Source: Methanobacteriota archaeon
Lineage (GTDB): Archaea; Halobacteriota; Syntropharchaeia; DAOWMC01
DNA length: 7,769 bases
Direction of reading: 5' to 3'
Assembly (NCBI GenBank): GCA_030643285.1
Contig: DAOWMC010000047.1
Coordinates: forward strand, 1 to 7,769
Below the pieces are notes generated by a model, which was not told the DNA's origin, did not search any database, and saw only the letters and a list, made by a program, of their open reading frames with translations. This document shows, in pieces, positions 1 through 7,243 of this stretch; within the stretch, counting starts at the first letter, position 1; the number at the start of each line of letters is the position of its first letter. The position numbers and the translations under genes were made by a program.

Positions 1-1635
1 ACCATCGCGTTCGTTGATCCACGATCCATCAGGTTTCTGAAGAGCAGTGAGATTATTGGAAAGATCCTGATACCAATCATGCCCGCCAATAACGTCGGGT
101 TCGGTCATCGTTAAAGCCTTGGACATGCTCAGATAGTAATAAAACTGACCGCTTCCAGGATTACCCATCCCTGGGTTCCCATCCCACATGTAGTTATCTA
201 TCACCCAATCGAGTGAAGCTGCTACTCTGGGGTTATCTTTCTCAACATTGGATAGCCGCAGACCCCAGATTCCAGCACCGGTCATGCTTCCATAGGAGTA
301 CACATCGCCAGCAAGACTAGCACCTGGATAGTATACGAAACCCCCATCATTGTACTTGTTATAACTTGGATTCCAGATAACTTCATAACCTATGTCTGGT
401 ATGGTAATATTCTCCTGCCTATTTTGTGTCCTTGCCAGAAATACCTGTGATTTATCCCACAAGAGATCGTCTTTAGAAACGCTAAGCACTGAATCCAAAG
501 CCATTAATGCAAACTGGGTGTTTGATAGATCTGGCCTAGAGTGACTTCCGTATCCGAAGCCCCCATAATACCAGTTATCCTTATTCACAGATCCCCATAA
601 GCAATCTTCATCCCACTGAGAATTGTTCAACCATTGCGCAGCGTTATCAATCGTAGCGTCATAACTGTCGTTGTGCGTGGCAACGAGTGCAAGTGTAGCC
701 AATGATGTGGGATAGGTCTTGCTACCACTATTCCAGATCGAACCATCGCCCTTGACATTACTGCGGATGTAACCGATTGCATCCTGTACATCAGGGTCGG
801 TCTCGTCATAGCCAGCATTCAGAAAGCACAGGACTGCGAGTGAGGTTACACCGATGTCGTTGCTCCAGGAGCCGTCTCCGTTTGATGGGTCTGGTGTACC
901 CTGCTGGGTGGTGCGAAGGTATTGGAGACCTTTTTTTGTTACAAGAGAACGGTTACCATCAATATAATCAGAAGGATCAGTCCAACCAGTGGTAACAAGA
1001 CTGTAGCCAGGTCCAGGACTTCCCCATGCGGGACAATTTAAAAATCGCATTTCGAAATGTAAATGACAAGATGCCCCGCCATTTTTTCCAATAGTACCTA
1101 TTTGCTCCCTTCTATCAACCTCACCACTGGTTTTGTCAATACTTTGGAGATGCCCATACATAGATTCCACTTGTGAGCCATCAGGCAATTCATGGCGAAC
1201 AATAACGACATTACCCCATCTAGATCCTGCATCTTCCGCGTAAACTATCGTTCCTTTTGAGACAGCATATACTGGTTCTCCACAATCTGTGTCCCCACCA
1301 CCTTCTCCATTCCAATCTTCGCCAAGGTGAAGTTTATTTCCGAAGTCAGGATTTGGAACTCCAAAATCTTGTGCATTATACCAGCCATCCCCATCAGACT
1401 CTTTAGTAACATAACCGGTTGCCCCAACTGGATAATCAAAACCATCGGATATCGGCACCCTCAAAATTGAGGTGGTTGCTTGGCTTTTAAACTCCTTTGC
1501 CGCCGAAGCTTCTTTGATATCTTTACTTCCCATTATGCTATTTGATGCATCTTCCGCCACAACTGCTGGCACCGCACCTATCAATATTCCAAGTATAACT
1601 AAGCAACTTAGTATTTTCACAATCTTCCTTCGCAT
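1..1635 (-). CDS. Secreted M23 peptidase fused to a prenyltransferase/squalene-cyclase-like toroid domain (partial, C-terminus beyond window)
   Basis: I translated the minus strand from the ATG at 1635-1633: 545 codons stay open to the window edge, so this is an intact partial gene. Residues 1-27 form a signal peptide (basic MRRK, hydrophobic core, cleavage probably after VVA). Residues about 60-215 are a LytM/M23 metallopeptidase domain. H103 and D107 (HLGED, the HxxxD motif) and H193 (HLH) match the zinc ligands; H162 (YGHL) and H191 match the catalytic histidines. From about residue 236 follow repeats of the prenyltransferase / squalene oxidase kind, including GDGSW at 253-257, further copies near 285-325 and 335-390, and a QW-like QKPDGSW at 533-539. 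An SD GAGGT (1646-1642) lies 6 nt before the ATG. It lies 18 bp after a small lipoprotein gene, probably co-transcribed. M23 enzymes normally cut peptidoglycan cross-bridges or glycine-rich peptides; the substrate in an archaeon is unknown. Domain calls are firm, function is inferred. Confidence 0.85.
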   Translation of the reverse strand, partial: MRRKIVKILSCLVILGILIGAVPAVVAEDASNSIMGSKDIKEASAAKEFKSQATTSILRVPISDGFDYPVGATGYVTKESDGDGWYNAQDFGVPNPDFGNKLHLGEDWNGEGGGDTDCGEPVYAVSKGTIVYAEDAGSRWGNVVIVRHELPDGSQVESMYGHLQSIDKTSGEVDRREQIGTIGKNGGASCHLHFEMRFLNCPAWGSPGPGYSLVTTGWTDPSDYIDGNRSLVTKKGLQYLRTTQQGTPDPSNGDGSWSNDIGVTSLAVLCFLNAGYDETDPDVQDAIGYIRSNVKGDGSIWNSGSKTYPTSLATLALVATHNDSYDATIDNAAQWLNNSQWDEDCLWGSVNKDNWYYGGFGYGSHSRPDLSNTQFALMALDSVLSVSKDDLLWDKSQVFLARTQNRQENITIPDIGYEVIWNPSYNKYNDGGFVYYPGASLAGDVYSYGSMTGAGIWGLRLSNVEKDNPRVAASLDWVIDNYMWDGNPGMGNPGSGQFYYYLSMSKALTMTEPDVIGGHDWYQDLSNNLTALQKPDGSWINERDG

Positions 1636-1653
1636 GACTTTACCTCGTTTTTA

Positions 1654-1803
1654 TCAGATTTCCGCCTCGGACAGTTCCAGATAGTCGCTCAAAGTCAAAT
1701 TCGCATTTGATGTCCTATCCTGCTCAATACAACCTGAAAAAATTACTGATACAACGCAAACAATGGCGATTACCGCCACAACCGCTAAAGTTGTATTTTT
1801 CAT
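1654..1803 (-). CDS. Small predicted lipoprotein, 49 aa
   Basis: The reading frame gives 49 residues: MKNT, a long hydrophobic stretch (residues 5-23), then a lipobox-like FSGC with Cys25. That is the pattern of a lipid-anchored exported protein. After the cysteine only about 25 polar, acidic residues remain (CIEQDRTS... ending LSEAEI), with no recognisable domain. I chose the ATG at 1803: the frame extends upstream only to a TTG at 1881, which would lie at the predicted promoter. The stop (1654-1656) is 18 bp before the start of the M23-toroid gene, and a good TATA box lies about 85 bp upstream, so the two probably form one transcript. I do not recognise the family. It could be a tiny surface peptide or accessory factor for the neighbouring peptidase, or a leader-like ORF; the signal/lipobox is the only support beyond position. 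Confidence 0.55.
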   Translation of the reverse strand: MKNTTLAVVAVIAIVCVVSVIFSGCIEQDRTSNANLTLSDYLELSEAEI

Positions 1804-1870
1804 CACTCGCCCCTTCCCATTATTGACACTTATAGCGTTCCATCTCGACGCTAATGTTAACCAAAGTTCG

Positions 1871-1892
1871 TTATAAACCAACAGTATATAAT
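1871..1892 (-). promoter_or_regulatory. Putative archaeal promoter of the lipoprotein / M23-toroid operon
   Basis: On the minus strand ATTATATACT (1892-1883) is a strong match to the archaeal TATA box. A second TATA-like element, GGTTTATAACG (1880-1870), lies just downstream. Transcription starting about 25 nt after either box would give a leader of roughly 35-60 nt before the ATG at 1803. No clear BRE could be singled out. Confidence 0.5.
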
Positions 1893-1922
1893 CCTATCGA
1901 AATCATTCTCCAAAAAATTAAC

Positions 1923-1938
1923 GAAAAAAGAAAAAAAC
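1923..1938 (-). terminator. Oligo-T terminator downstream of the Tes-family gene
   Basis: Read on the minus strand this is a near-continuous run of T broken by one C (seven T, C, six T), about 80 nt after the stop of the radical SAM gene. Archaeal RNA polymerase terminates at such oligo-T tracts without a required hairpin. It separates the tes transcript from the next promoter at about 1890. Confidence 0.5.
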
Positions 1939-1988
1939 AAGTATGATAAAACTCTACAATTAGATCAATTCTACAGACATAATTGTAC

Positions 1989-2007
1989 AAAAGGCCTATA
2001 AAAGGCC
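1989..2007. repeat. Tandem AAAAGGCC repeat / short GGCC hairpin just after the Tes-family gene
   Basis: AAAAGGCC occurs at 1989-1996 and 2000-2007, separated by TAT. Because GGCC is self-complementary, the minus-strand transcript can form a 4-bp GGCC stem with a 7-nt loop followed by UUUU, 9 nt past the stop codon. It could be a weak early termination or RNA-processing signal; the stem is short enough to be chance. Confidence 0.3.
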
Positions 2008-2016
2008 CGCTACATG

Positions 2017-3570
2017 TTAGATATCGTCCTCTCCCTTATTCCTCTTTTTCCACTCATCCAGAGGAACACCATACTTTCTTTCAATCTCTTCTCTAAATAC
2101 AGGACCTGAATTGTAAGCACAGAAGGGAACGATCCTTCGCTTAGGATCCGGTGTGGCATAATGAATAAGACATCTTTTAACCCTCTCGATGTCATAGTTG
2201 AAAGAGTCCTGAAAATGCATGGCACTTACAAGCATCATATTCCAGTGAATGTCAGAAAGCCCATTTTTACCATCCGATAAAAATAGAGATGATATAAACT
2301 TAAAAGGATCCATTCCCTTTGGTGCTTTTTCTTTATCGAAATATTTTTTAAGAAGCTTCACCAGCTCACTTGGGATTTTGGACTTTGATATTTGTGATTC
2401 CCTAACATTTTCTACGATATCTGAGGCATCACCTAAAAATCCCGTAACATCTATAAATCGTGTAATGGGTATAACCTTTGAGCCTTCTATAAAAAGATAT
2501 GTGGCTATTCCACAATGTGGGTGAGCACTGAATGTTGGCTTTGGCTTACCATCTATCAGATATGCCAGATCGGATATTGGGGCAACACATGGAACCGGAT
2601 AAAAATCATCCTTTTCTAAAAAATCTGTCTGTTTGACTAACCGGTCAGCCAGATCGGGTAGTGTGAATCGCTCTTTTAACCTGTCCTCCTGAGAGATTCT
2701 TCCTGTAAAAGAAACAGGTTGATATGTGATGCCTCTGACAACATCAATGTTTTTTATTCCGAATTTGAGTATTTCCCCCACCTGATCGTCGTTTATCCCA
2801 TTTATGATTGTTGGAACCAGAACCGTTGCCAATGGCTTTGGCTTTGTTTTTCTACAATTTTCTATGGCCTTTCTCTTTATATCCAATAAGGGCCTGCCTC
2901 TTGCCGCTATATAGTTTTCCTCCCGCAACCCGTCAAATTGAAGATATACCGTATGCATTCCGCAATCAATCATCTTTTGAGCAAATTCTGGATCTTTTGC
3001 AATCTTAATTCCATTTGTTGCAACCTGAACCTGTGAAAACCCCAGTTCACTTGCCTTTTTTATCACATCGAAAAATCTTGGATATATTGTTGGCTCACCC
3101 CCAGAAAACTGAACTGCTACGGTTGGAACGGGTTCATTGGCCCGTAACACCTCTAACATACCCACGATTTCATCATAAGAAGGTTCATAGACATACCCTG
3201 CGACATTGGCATTTGCAAAACATATGGGACACTGTAGATTACACCTATTTGTAAGATCAACGTTTGCTAGGGCAGTATGACTCAGATGCATATCACATAA
3301 ACCACAATCGCTAGGGCAAGTTTTTGCATCAGCTATGTTGGGATTATCGACGCCATACCCATCATAGGCAAACGCTTCCGCTTTCAGATACATCTCAACA
3401 TCTGACCAGTATATATCTTCTGACAAGCCATGTTTTGGACATTCTTTTTTTATCCACACCGAACCATCACGCTCAAATATCTCTGCGCTGATAATTTCTT
3501 TGCAGAAAGGACATATTGAGCTTGTAGTCTTTGGCAAACCTTTTTTCAAAGCACTTTTATATGAGTTCAT
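2017..3570 (-). CDS. tes: Radical SAM protein of the tetraether lipid synthase (Tes/MJ0619) family
   Basis: With the ATG at 3570 the product has 517 residues, close to the length I recall for MJ0619-type proteins. An N-terminal metal knuckle has C20, C23, C44 and H47. C85, C89 and C92 precede the radical SAM motif C110-x3-C114-x2-C117, with the family-typical FANANVAGYVYEPS after it. The SAM-binding GGEP is at 157-160. Later cysteines (VPCVAP, HPHCGI) and a C-terminal IVPFCAYNSG are likely auxiliary-cluster or fold elements. Known Tes enzymes join biphytanyl tails of archaeol lipids through radical sp3-sp3 carbon coupling to make membrane-spanning tetraethers; close relatives were earlier proposed to be radical SAM methylases. 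I prefer this start because GGGGT (3579-3575) lies just upstream; starts at 3606 and 3726 exist, and 3726 would overlap carS by 92 bp. The gene is divergent from carS, another ether-lipid gene. Family is firm; exact reaction (GDGT, cross-linked or macrocyclic lipid) is not decidable here. Confidence 0.85.
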   Translation of the reverse strand: MNSYKSALKKGLPKTTSSICPFCKEIISAEIFERDGSVWIKKECPKHGLSEDIYWSDVEMYLKAEAFAYDGYGVDNPNIADAKTCPSDCGLCDMHLSHTALANVDLTNRCNLQCPICFANANVAGYVYEPSYDEIVGMLEVLRANEPVPTVAVQFSGGEPTIYPRFFDVIKKASELGFSQVQVATNGIKIAKDPEFAQKMIDCGMHTVYLQFDGLREENYIAARGRPLLDIKRKAIENCRKTKPKPLATVLVPTIINGINDDQVGEILKFGIKNIDVVRGITYQPVSFTGRISQEDRLKERFTLPDLADRLVKQTDFLEKDDFYPVPCVAPISDLAYLIDGKPKPTFSAHPHCGIATYLFIEGSKVIPITRFIDVTGFLGDASDIVENVRESQISKSKIPSELVKLLKKYFDKEKAPKGMDPFKFISSLFLSDGKNGLSDIHWNMMLVSAMHFQDSFNYDIERVKRCLIHYATPDPKRRIVPFCAYNSGPVFREEIERKYGVPLDEWKKRNKGEDDI

Positions 3571-3634
3571 TCTTACCCCATCACAAGTTATAGTACTTGT
3601 TCGCATTAAAAAATTTTCTGATTGGTGAGATGAT
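3571..3634. promoter_or_regulatory. Divergent tes-carS promoter region with inverted repeat
   Basis: Only 64 bp separate the two divergent starts. ACAAGT (3583-3588) and ACTTGT (3595-3600) form a perfect 6-bp inverted repeat around a 6-bp TATA-like centre (TATAGT). The A/T-rich block at 3605-3617 could serve as TATA element in either direction. An SD-like GGTGA (3624-3628) lies 6 nt before the carS ATG. The inverted repeat sits between the tes start and the putative core promoter, a suitable place for a repressor or activator dimer. No regulator is encoded in the window that would identify it. Confidence 0.45.
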
Positions 3635-4167
3635 ATGTCTGTGATATATACAATATTAGCAGCTTTATGGTTAATGCTTCCTGCATACCTTCCAAATAGT
3701 TCTGCTGCACTGGTGAAAGGTAACATGCCGCTTGATTTTGGAAAAAACTTTATTGATGGAAGAAGAATACTTGGAGACGGTAAAACCTATCGTGGTTTTG
3801 CTGGAGGGGCGTTATTTGGATTCATTTTTGGCGTAATACAGAAATTTTCAGTTGAAGTTTACAATCCAATTGATATGCCGCACTTTACAATAATCGGATT
3901 ACTATGCCTCTCGTTTGGGGCTATGTTTGGGGACTCTGCGGCAAGTTTCTTTAAGAGGCGCCTTGGACTTAAAAGGGGTGATCTGTTTCCTGTTGTCGAT
4001 CAACTCGATTTTGTATTTGGTGCATGGCTCTTATGCTTTTTGTTTGCTAAAGAATGGTTCTTACAGGTCTTCACAACAGATATAATCATCGCCTCGCTAA
4101 TAATCACGCCAATCCTACATTTATTTGTAAATAGAATTGCTTATAAACTGGGTAAAAAGGATGTTCC

Positions 4168-4174
<7 letters not shown>
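3635..4174 (+). CDS. carS: CDP-archaeol synthase (CTP:2,3-di-O-geranylgeranyl-sn-glycero-1-phosphate cytidyltransferase)
   Basis: CarS transfers CMP from CTP to unsaturated archaetidic acid, giving CDP-archaeol, the branch point to all polar head groups in archaeal membranes (EC 2.7.7.67). The 179-residue product is polytopic, with five hydrophobic segments (about 3-26, 55-71, 84-106, 125-143 and 148-171), as in the known CarS fold. Family motifs are clear: PAYLPNSSAAL at 16-26, DGRRILGDGKTYRG at 41-54, and GDSAASFFKRRLGLKRGD followed by VVDQLD (99-125), which carries the acidic and basic residues expected for Mg-CTP binding. SD GGTGA precedes the ATG. Its last 7 bp overlap the start of the zinc-finger gene, so it heads a translationally tight cluster carS - zinc finger - ribC. 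It is full length and is divergent from the tetraether synthase-family gene, matching a shared lipid role. Confidence 0.95.
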
Positions 4175-4808
<634 letters not shown>

Positions 4809-4827
4809 GTTGGCTCGATACCCGATA

Positions 4828-5781
4828 TCAAAAATGCCTGTAACCTCTAAACTCCACCTTTTCTTTAGGATCATCGAAATAAACACCCTCTGACACAGCT
4901 TTTCCAATAACACTAAAAGTTACTTTTTTACTCGCAAAATCAAGGTCTTTTGGGTTTATTGTAAACAAAAGCTCAAAGTCCCCCCCACCATATAAAAAAA
5001 GCTCTCTCAAGTCCTTTTTGCTTTTTGAAATCGATTTTACCTCTTCTAAGATAGGTATCTGTTTTTCGTGTATGTTAAACCCGGTCTTGCTCTGGGTTGC
5101 AAGGTCGTGCGCAGAGGTGGCAAGTGAGTCACTTGTATCAGTCATGGAAGTTGCAAATTTTGATAATTCAATGCCTTCTTTTATCCTTGGTTCGGGTTCG
5201 AATAAAGCACCTAATAAAGTATCTTCCGCATTCTTTGATGCGCCGTTTTTTCCTAAAGCGATTCTAAGACCTGCTTGTGCGCTTCCCGGATTTCCGGTCA
5301 CACATAAAAGATCCCCCGCTTTTGCACCCTCTCTTTTAACCAGTCTGCTCTTGTCGACTTTTCCAATTGCAGTTCCAACCAGTGTCAGTTCATCGTGTCT
5401 ATCGACATCTCCACCTACGATGCTTACACCATATTTAGATGCACAGGCCTCCATCCCATCACCCAACCCCTCTAAAAAAACTGTGTCTGTGTCATTGGGG
5501 ATGCCTATTGCCACGACAAAAGCAAAAGGAGTGGCACCCATTGATGCAATATCGCTGAGATTACAGGCAACTGTCATCCAACCAATCTGATATGGACTCA
5601 TCCGATCTAAAAAATCTGCTTTTTTATGGAGCATGTCTGTTGTAAGAATCAGGTAACATTTCCCAAGACCTATCACGGCACAGTCGTCTTTTCCTGCCCC
5701 CACAACAACATTTTTTTTAGCACTGAAATTTGTGCAGATTATGTCAATAATCTCTTTTTCATTTATTTTGCTTACCTTCAT
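4828..5781 (-). CDS. thiL: Thiamine-monophosphate kinase
   Basis: ThiL phosphorylates thiamine monophosphate with ATP to the cofactor thiamine diphosphate (EC 2.7.4.16). The 317-residue product has the PurM/ThiL-type ATP-binding fold: GKDDCAV (30-36) and TTDMLHKKADF (47-57) for Mg and nucleotide, NLSDIASMGATP (74-85), GGDVDR (123-128), DTSDSLA (215-221) and GGGDFELLFT (265-274). In many bacterial relatives the 265-268 region reads GGED. I chose the ATG at 5781. The frame can be extended to 5823, but those first codons coincide with the TATA box (TTATATAT at 5817-5810), and the family begins near here. This gives a very short or absent leader. It converges with ribC and is divergent from prf1. 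No other thiamine gene is visible. Confidence 0.92.
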   Translation of the reverse strand: MKVSKINEKEIIDIICTNFSAKKNVVVGAGKDDCAVIGLGKCYLILTTDMLHKKADFLDRMSPYQIGWMTVACNLSDIASMGATPFAFVVAIGIPNDTDTVFLEGLGDGMEACASKYGVSIVGGDVDRHDELTLVGTAIGKVDKSRLVKREGAKAGDLLCVTGNPGSAQAGLRIALGKNGASKNAEDTLLGALFEPEPRIKEGIELSKFATSMTDTSDSLATSAHDLATQSKTGFNIHEKQIPILEEVKSISKSKKDLRELFLYGGGDFELLFTINPKDLDFASKKVTFSVIGKAVSEGVYFDDPKEKVEFRGYRHF

Positions 5782-5809
5782 CTGCTCATTCTTACTATAC
5801 CTATTATCA

Positions 5810-5817
5810 ATATATAA
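5810..5817 (-). promoter_or_regulatory. TATA box of thiL
   Basis: TTATATAT on the minus strand is a strong archaeal TATA match, centred about 33 nt before the ATG at 5781. A start about 25 nt downstream falls within a few bases of the ATG, so the mRNA is probably leaderless or nearly so. This also argues against the upstream ATG at 5823. Confidence 0.6.
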
Positions 5818-5838
5818 CAACATATATTAAGTTAGACC

Positions 5839-5847
5839 TTTATAAAT
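5839..5847 (+). promoter_or_regulatory. TATA box of prf1
   Basis: TTTATAAAT fits the archaeal TATA consensus. Initiation near 5866-5870 would leave a leader of about 15 nt. GAGG at 5870-5873, 10 nt before the ATG, may then serve as ribosome binding site at the very 5' end. Confidence 0.6.
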
Positions 5848-5883
5848 CGAATATAGATCAGATGAGCACGAGGACATTATCAC

Positions 5884-7119
5884 ATGAGTGAAATCGAAAG
5901 ATACGAGTTCAAGAGGGAACTGGAAGCGCTTGAAAATAAGAGTGGGCGCGGTACGGAACTTATATCCGTTTATATCCCTCCAAATAAACAAATTTCAGAT
6001 GTTGCATCCCAGCTGAGGGACGAACATGGTCAGGCATCAAATATAAAAAGCAAGTCGACCCGTACAAATGTTCAAAGTGCACTTGACTCGATTCTGTCAA
6101 GATTGAAATACATGAAAAAACCACCCGAAAGAGGGGTTGTTATATTTTGCGGTGCTATTGATATTGGTGGTGACAAGACACAGATGGAGACGACTGTAAT
6201 AGAGCCACCCGAATTACTTGGTATATATAAATATCATTGTGATTCGGCATTCTTTTTAGACCCATTAAAAGACATGCTATCGGATAAAAAAACATATGGT
6301 TTGCTTGTTTTGGATAAAAGAGAGGCTACGGCCGGGCTTTTAATCGGAAAGCAGATCACACCGATGAAACACATGAATTCTACGGTTCCGGGAAAGCAAG
6401 GTAGGGGGGGACAATCTCAGAGACGTTTTGAGCGGCTTAGAGAAATTGCAATAGCCGATTTTTATAATAGAATTGCGAGGCATGCGAATGATGTCTTTTT
6501 ACCTTTAAATCACAAGGGGCTTGAAGGAATTCTTATTGGTGGGCCAAGTCCAACAAAAGAAGAGTTTATAAAAGGAGAATTCCTGCATCATGAGATCCAG
6601 CAAAAGATTAGGGGGGCATTTGATGTCGCCTATACCGACGAATCAGGGTTAAACGAGCTTGTGGACAAAGCCGGAGAGACGATTTCTGACCTGGATCTGG
6701 CTATAGAGAAAAATCATATGGATAGATTCATGCGAGAGCTTGTTAACTCAAAGCTTGCATCATATGGCGAAGACGAGGTACGAAGAAATCTTCAGGCAGG
6801 TGCCGTCCAGGTTTTGCTCATATCAGGGGACTTAAGAAAAAAAAGGGTTAAAATATCATGTTCAAACTGTGAATACGAAAAAGAAGAGACCTTTAAACTT
6901 ATTGATAATCAAGGTAAAACAGATCTTGGAAACTGTCCCAAATGTAGCTCTCCTCTAAAAATTAAAGAAGAAACTGATGTTGTTTTAGAGCTTACAGCGA
7001 TAGCAGAGCAGATGGGTACTCAGATCTCCATAATATCGACAGATTTTGAAGAGGGTGCTCAACTTTACCGTGCTTTTGGTGGTATCGCCGCCATACTGCG
7101 GTATGAGACAAGGTTGTAG
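5884..7119 (+). CDS. prf1: Peptide chain release factor aRF1
   Basis: aRF1 reads all three stop codons in the ribosomal A site and triggers peptide release; in archaea it works with aEF1A and is followed by ABCE1-mediated recycling. The 411 residues are full length for the eRF1/aRF1 family. Domain 1 has the stop-reading motifs NIKS (53-56, in QASNIKS) and YxCxxxF (Y117, C119, F123), plus the GTELISVYIPP start typical of archaea. Domain 2 has the catalytic GGQ at 175-177 in GKQGRGGQS. Domain 3 contains a minidomain with two cysteine pairs (CSNC and CPKC, about residues 325-356) that probably bind zinc, as in archaeal homologues. The gene has its own TATA box and SD-like GAGG, is divergent from thiL, and is followed by a T7 tract, so it is probably monocistronic. 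Confidence 0.97.
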   Translation: MSEIERYEFKRELEALENKSGRGTELISVYIPPNKQISDVASQLRDEHGQASNIKSKSTRTNVQSALDSILSRLKYMKKPPERGVVIFCGAIDIGGDKTQMETTVIEPPELLGIYKYHCDSAFFLDPLKDMLSDKKTYGLLVLDKREATAGLLIGKQITPMKHMNSTVPGKQGRGGQSQRRFERLREIAIADFYNRIARHANDVFLPLNHKGLEGILIGGPSPTKEEFIKGEFLHHEIQQKIRGAFDVAYTDESGLNELVDKAGETISDLDLAIEKNHMDRFMRELVNSKLASYGEDEVRRNLQAGAVQVLLISGDLRKKRVKISCSNCEYEKEETFKLIDNQGKTDLGNCPKCSSPLKIKEETDVVLELTAIAEQMGTQISIISTDFEEGAQLYRAFGGIAAILRYETRL

Positions 7120-7121
7120 AC

Positions 7122-7128
7122 TTTTTTT
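7122..7128 (+). terminator. Oligo-T terminator of prf1
   Basis: A run of seven T begins 3 nt after the prf1 stop codon, without a strong hairpin. This is the usual form of an archaeal intrinsic terminator and lies upstream of the next TATA box. Confidence 0.5.
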
Positions 7129-7170
7129 GTGAACCCTTAAATTAACAGGTTGAACAGATATTTGCCAAAG

Positions 7171-7178
7171 TTTATAAT
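7171..7178 (+). promoter_or_regulatory. TATA box of the S-layer/CARDB-like gene
   Basis: TTTATAAT lies about 70 nt before the ATG at 7244. Initiation around 7200 gives a leader of roughly 45 nt, which includes a G6 run with GGGGGGCGATC (7217-7227) and the proximal SD GAAGGA (7231-7236). Confidence 0.5.
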
Positions 7179-7243
7179 GTATATCCTACTTATTTAATGT
7201 AAAAAGATTAAGAATAGGGGGGCGATCAAAGAAGGAATTATAC

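Noticed and set aside
1..1635. Possible pseudogene because several short frames cover the region
   Set aside because: Direct translation of the minus strand from 1635 gives 545 uninterrupted codons with ordered domains; the short frames are shadows.
1804..1881. Upstream TTG start giving a 75-residue form of the small lipoprotein
   Set aside because: It would begin at the predicted promoter elements and would put a non-signal-like stretch before the hydrophobic segment, spoiling the signal peptide.
3571..3726. N-terminal extension of the Tes-family protein to starts at 3606 or 3726
   Set aside because: The extension to 3726 would overlap carS by 92 bp, runs through the divergent promoter and has no family-like residues; the conserved N-terminal metal knuckle begins after the ATG at 3570, which has an SD-like element.
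5018..5590. 190-codon open frame on the plus strand
   Set aside because: It lies wholly antisense inside thiL, whose family motifs are clear; the Ser/Pro/Ala-rich translation is what a shadow frame gives, and there is no domain or promoter of its own.
5782..5823. 14-residue longer thiL start at 5823
   Set aside because: Its codons coincide with the best TATA box (5817-5810); the ThiL family normally starts near the 5781 ATG.
5782..5883. TPP riboswitch upstream of thiL
   Set aside because: The region is short and AT-rich, shows no conserved TPP motif such as CUGAGA, and the transcript appears nearly leaderless.
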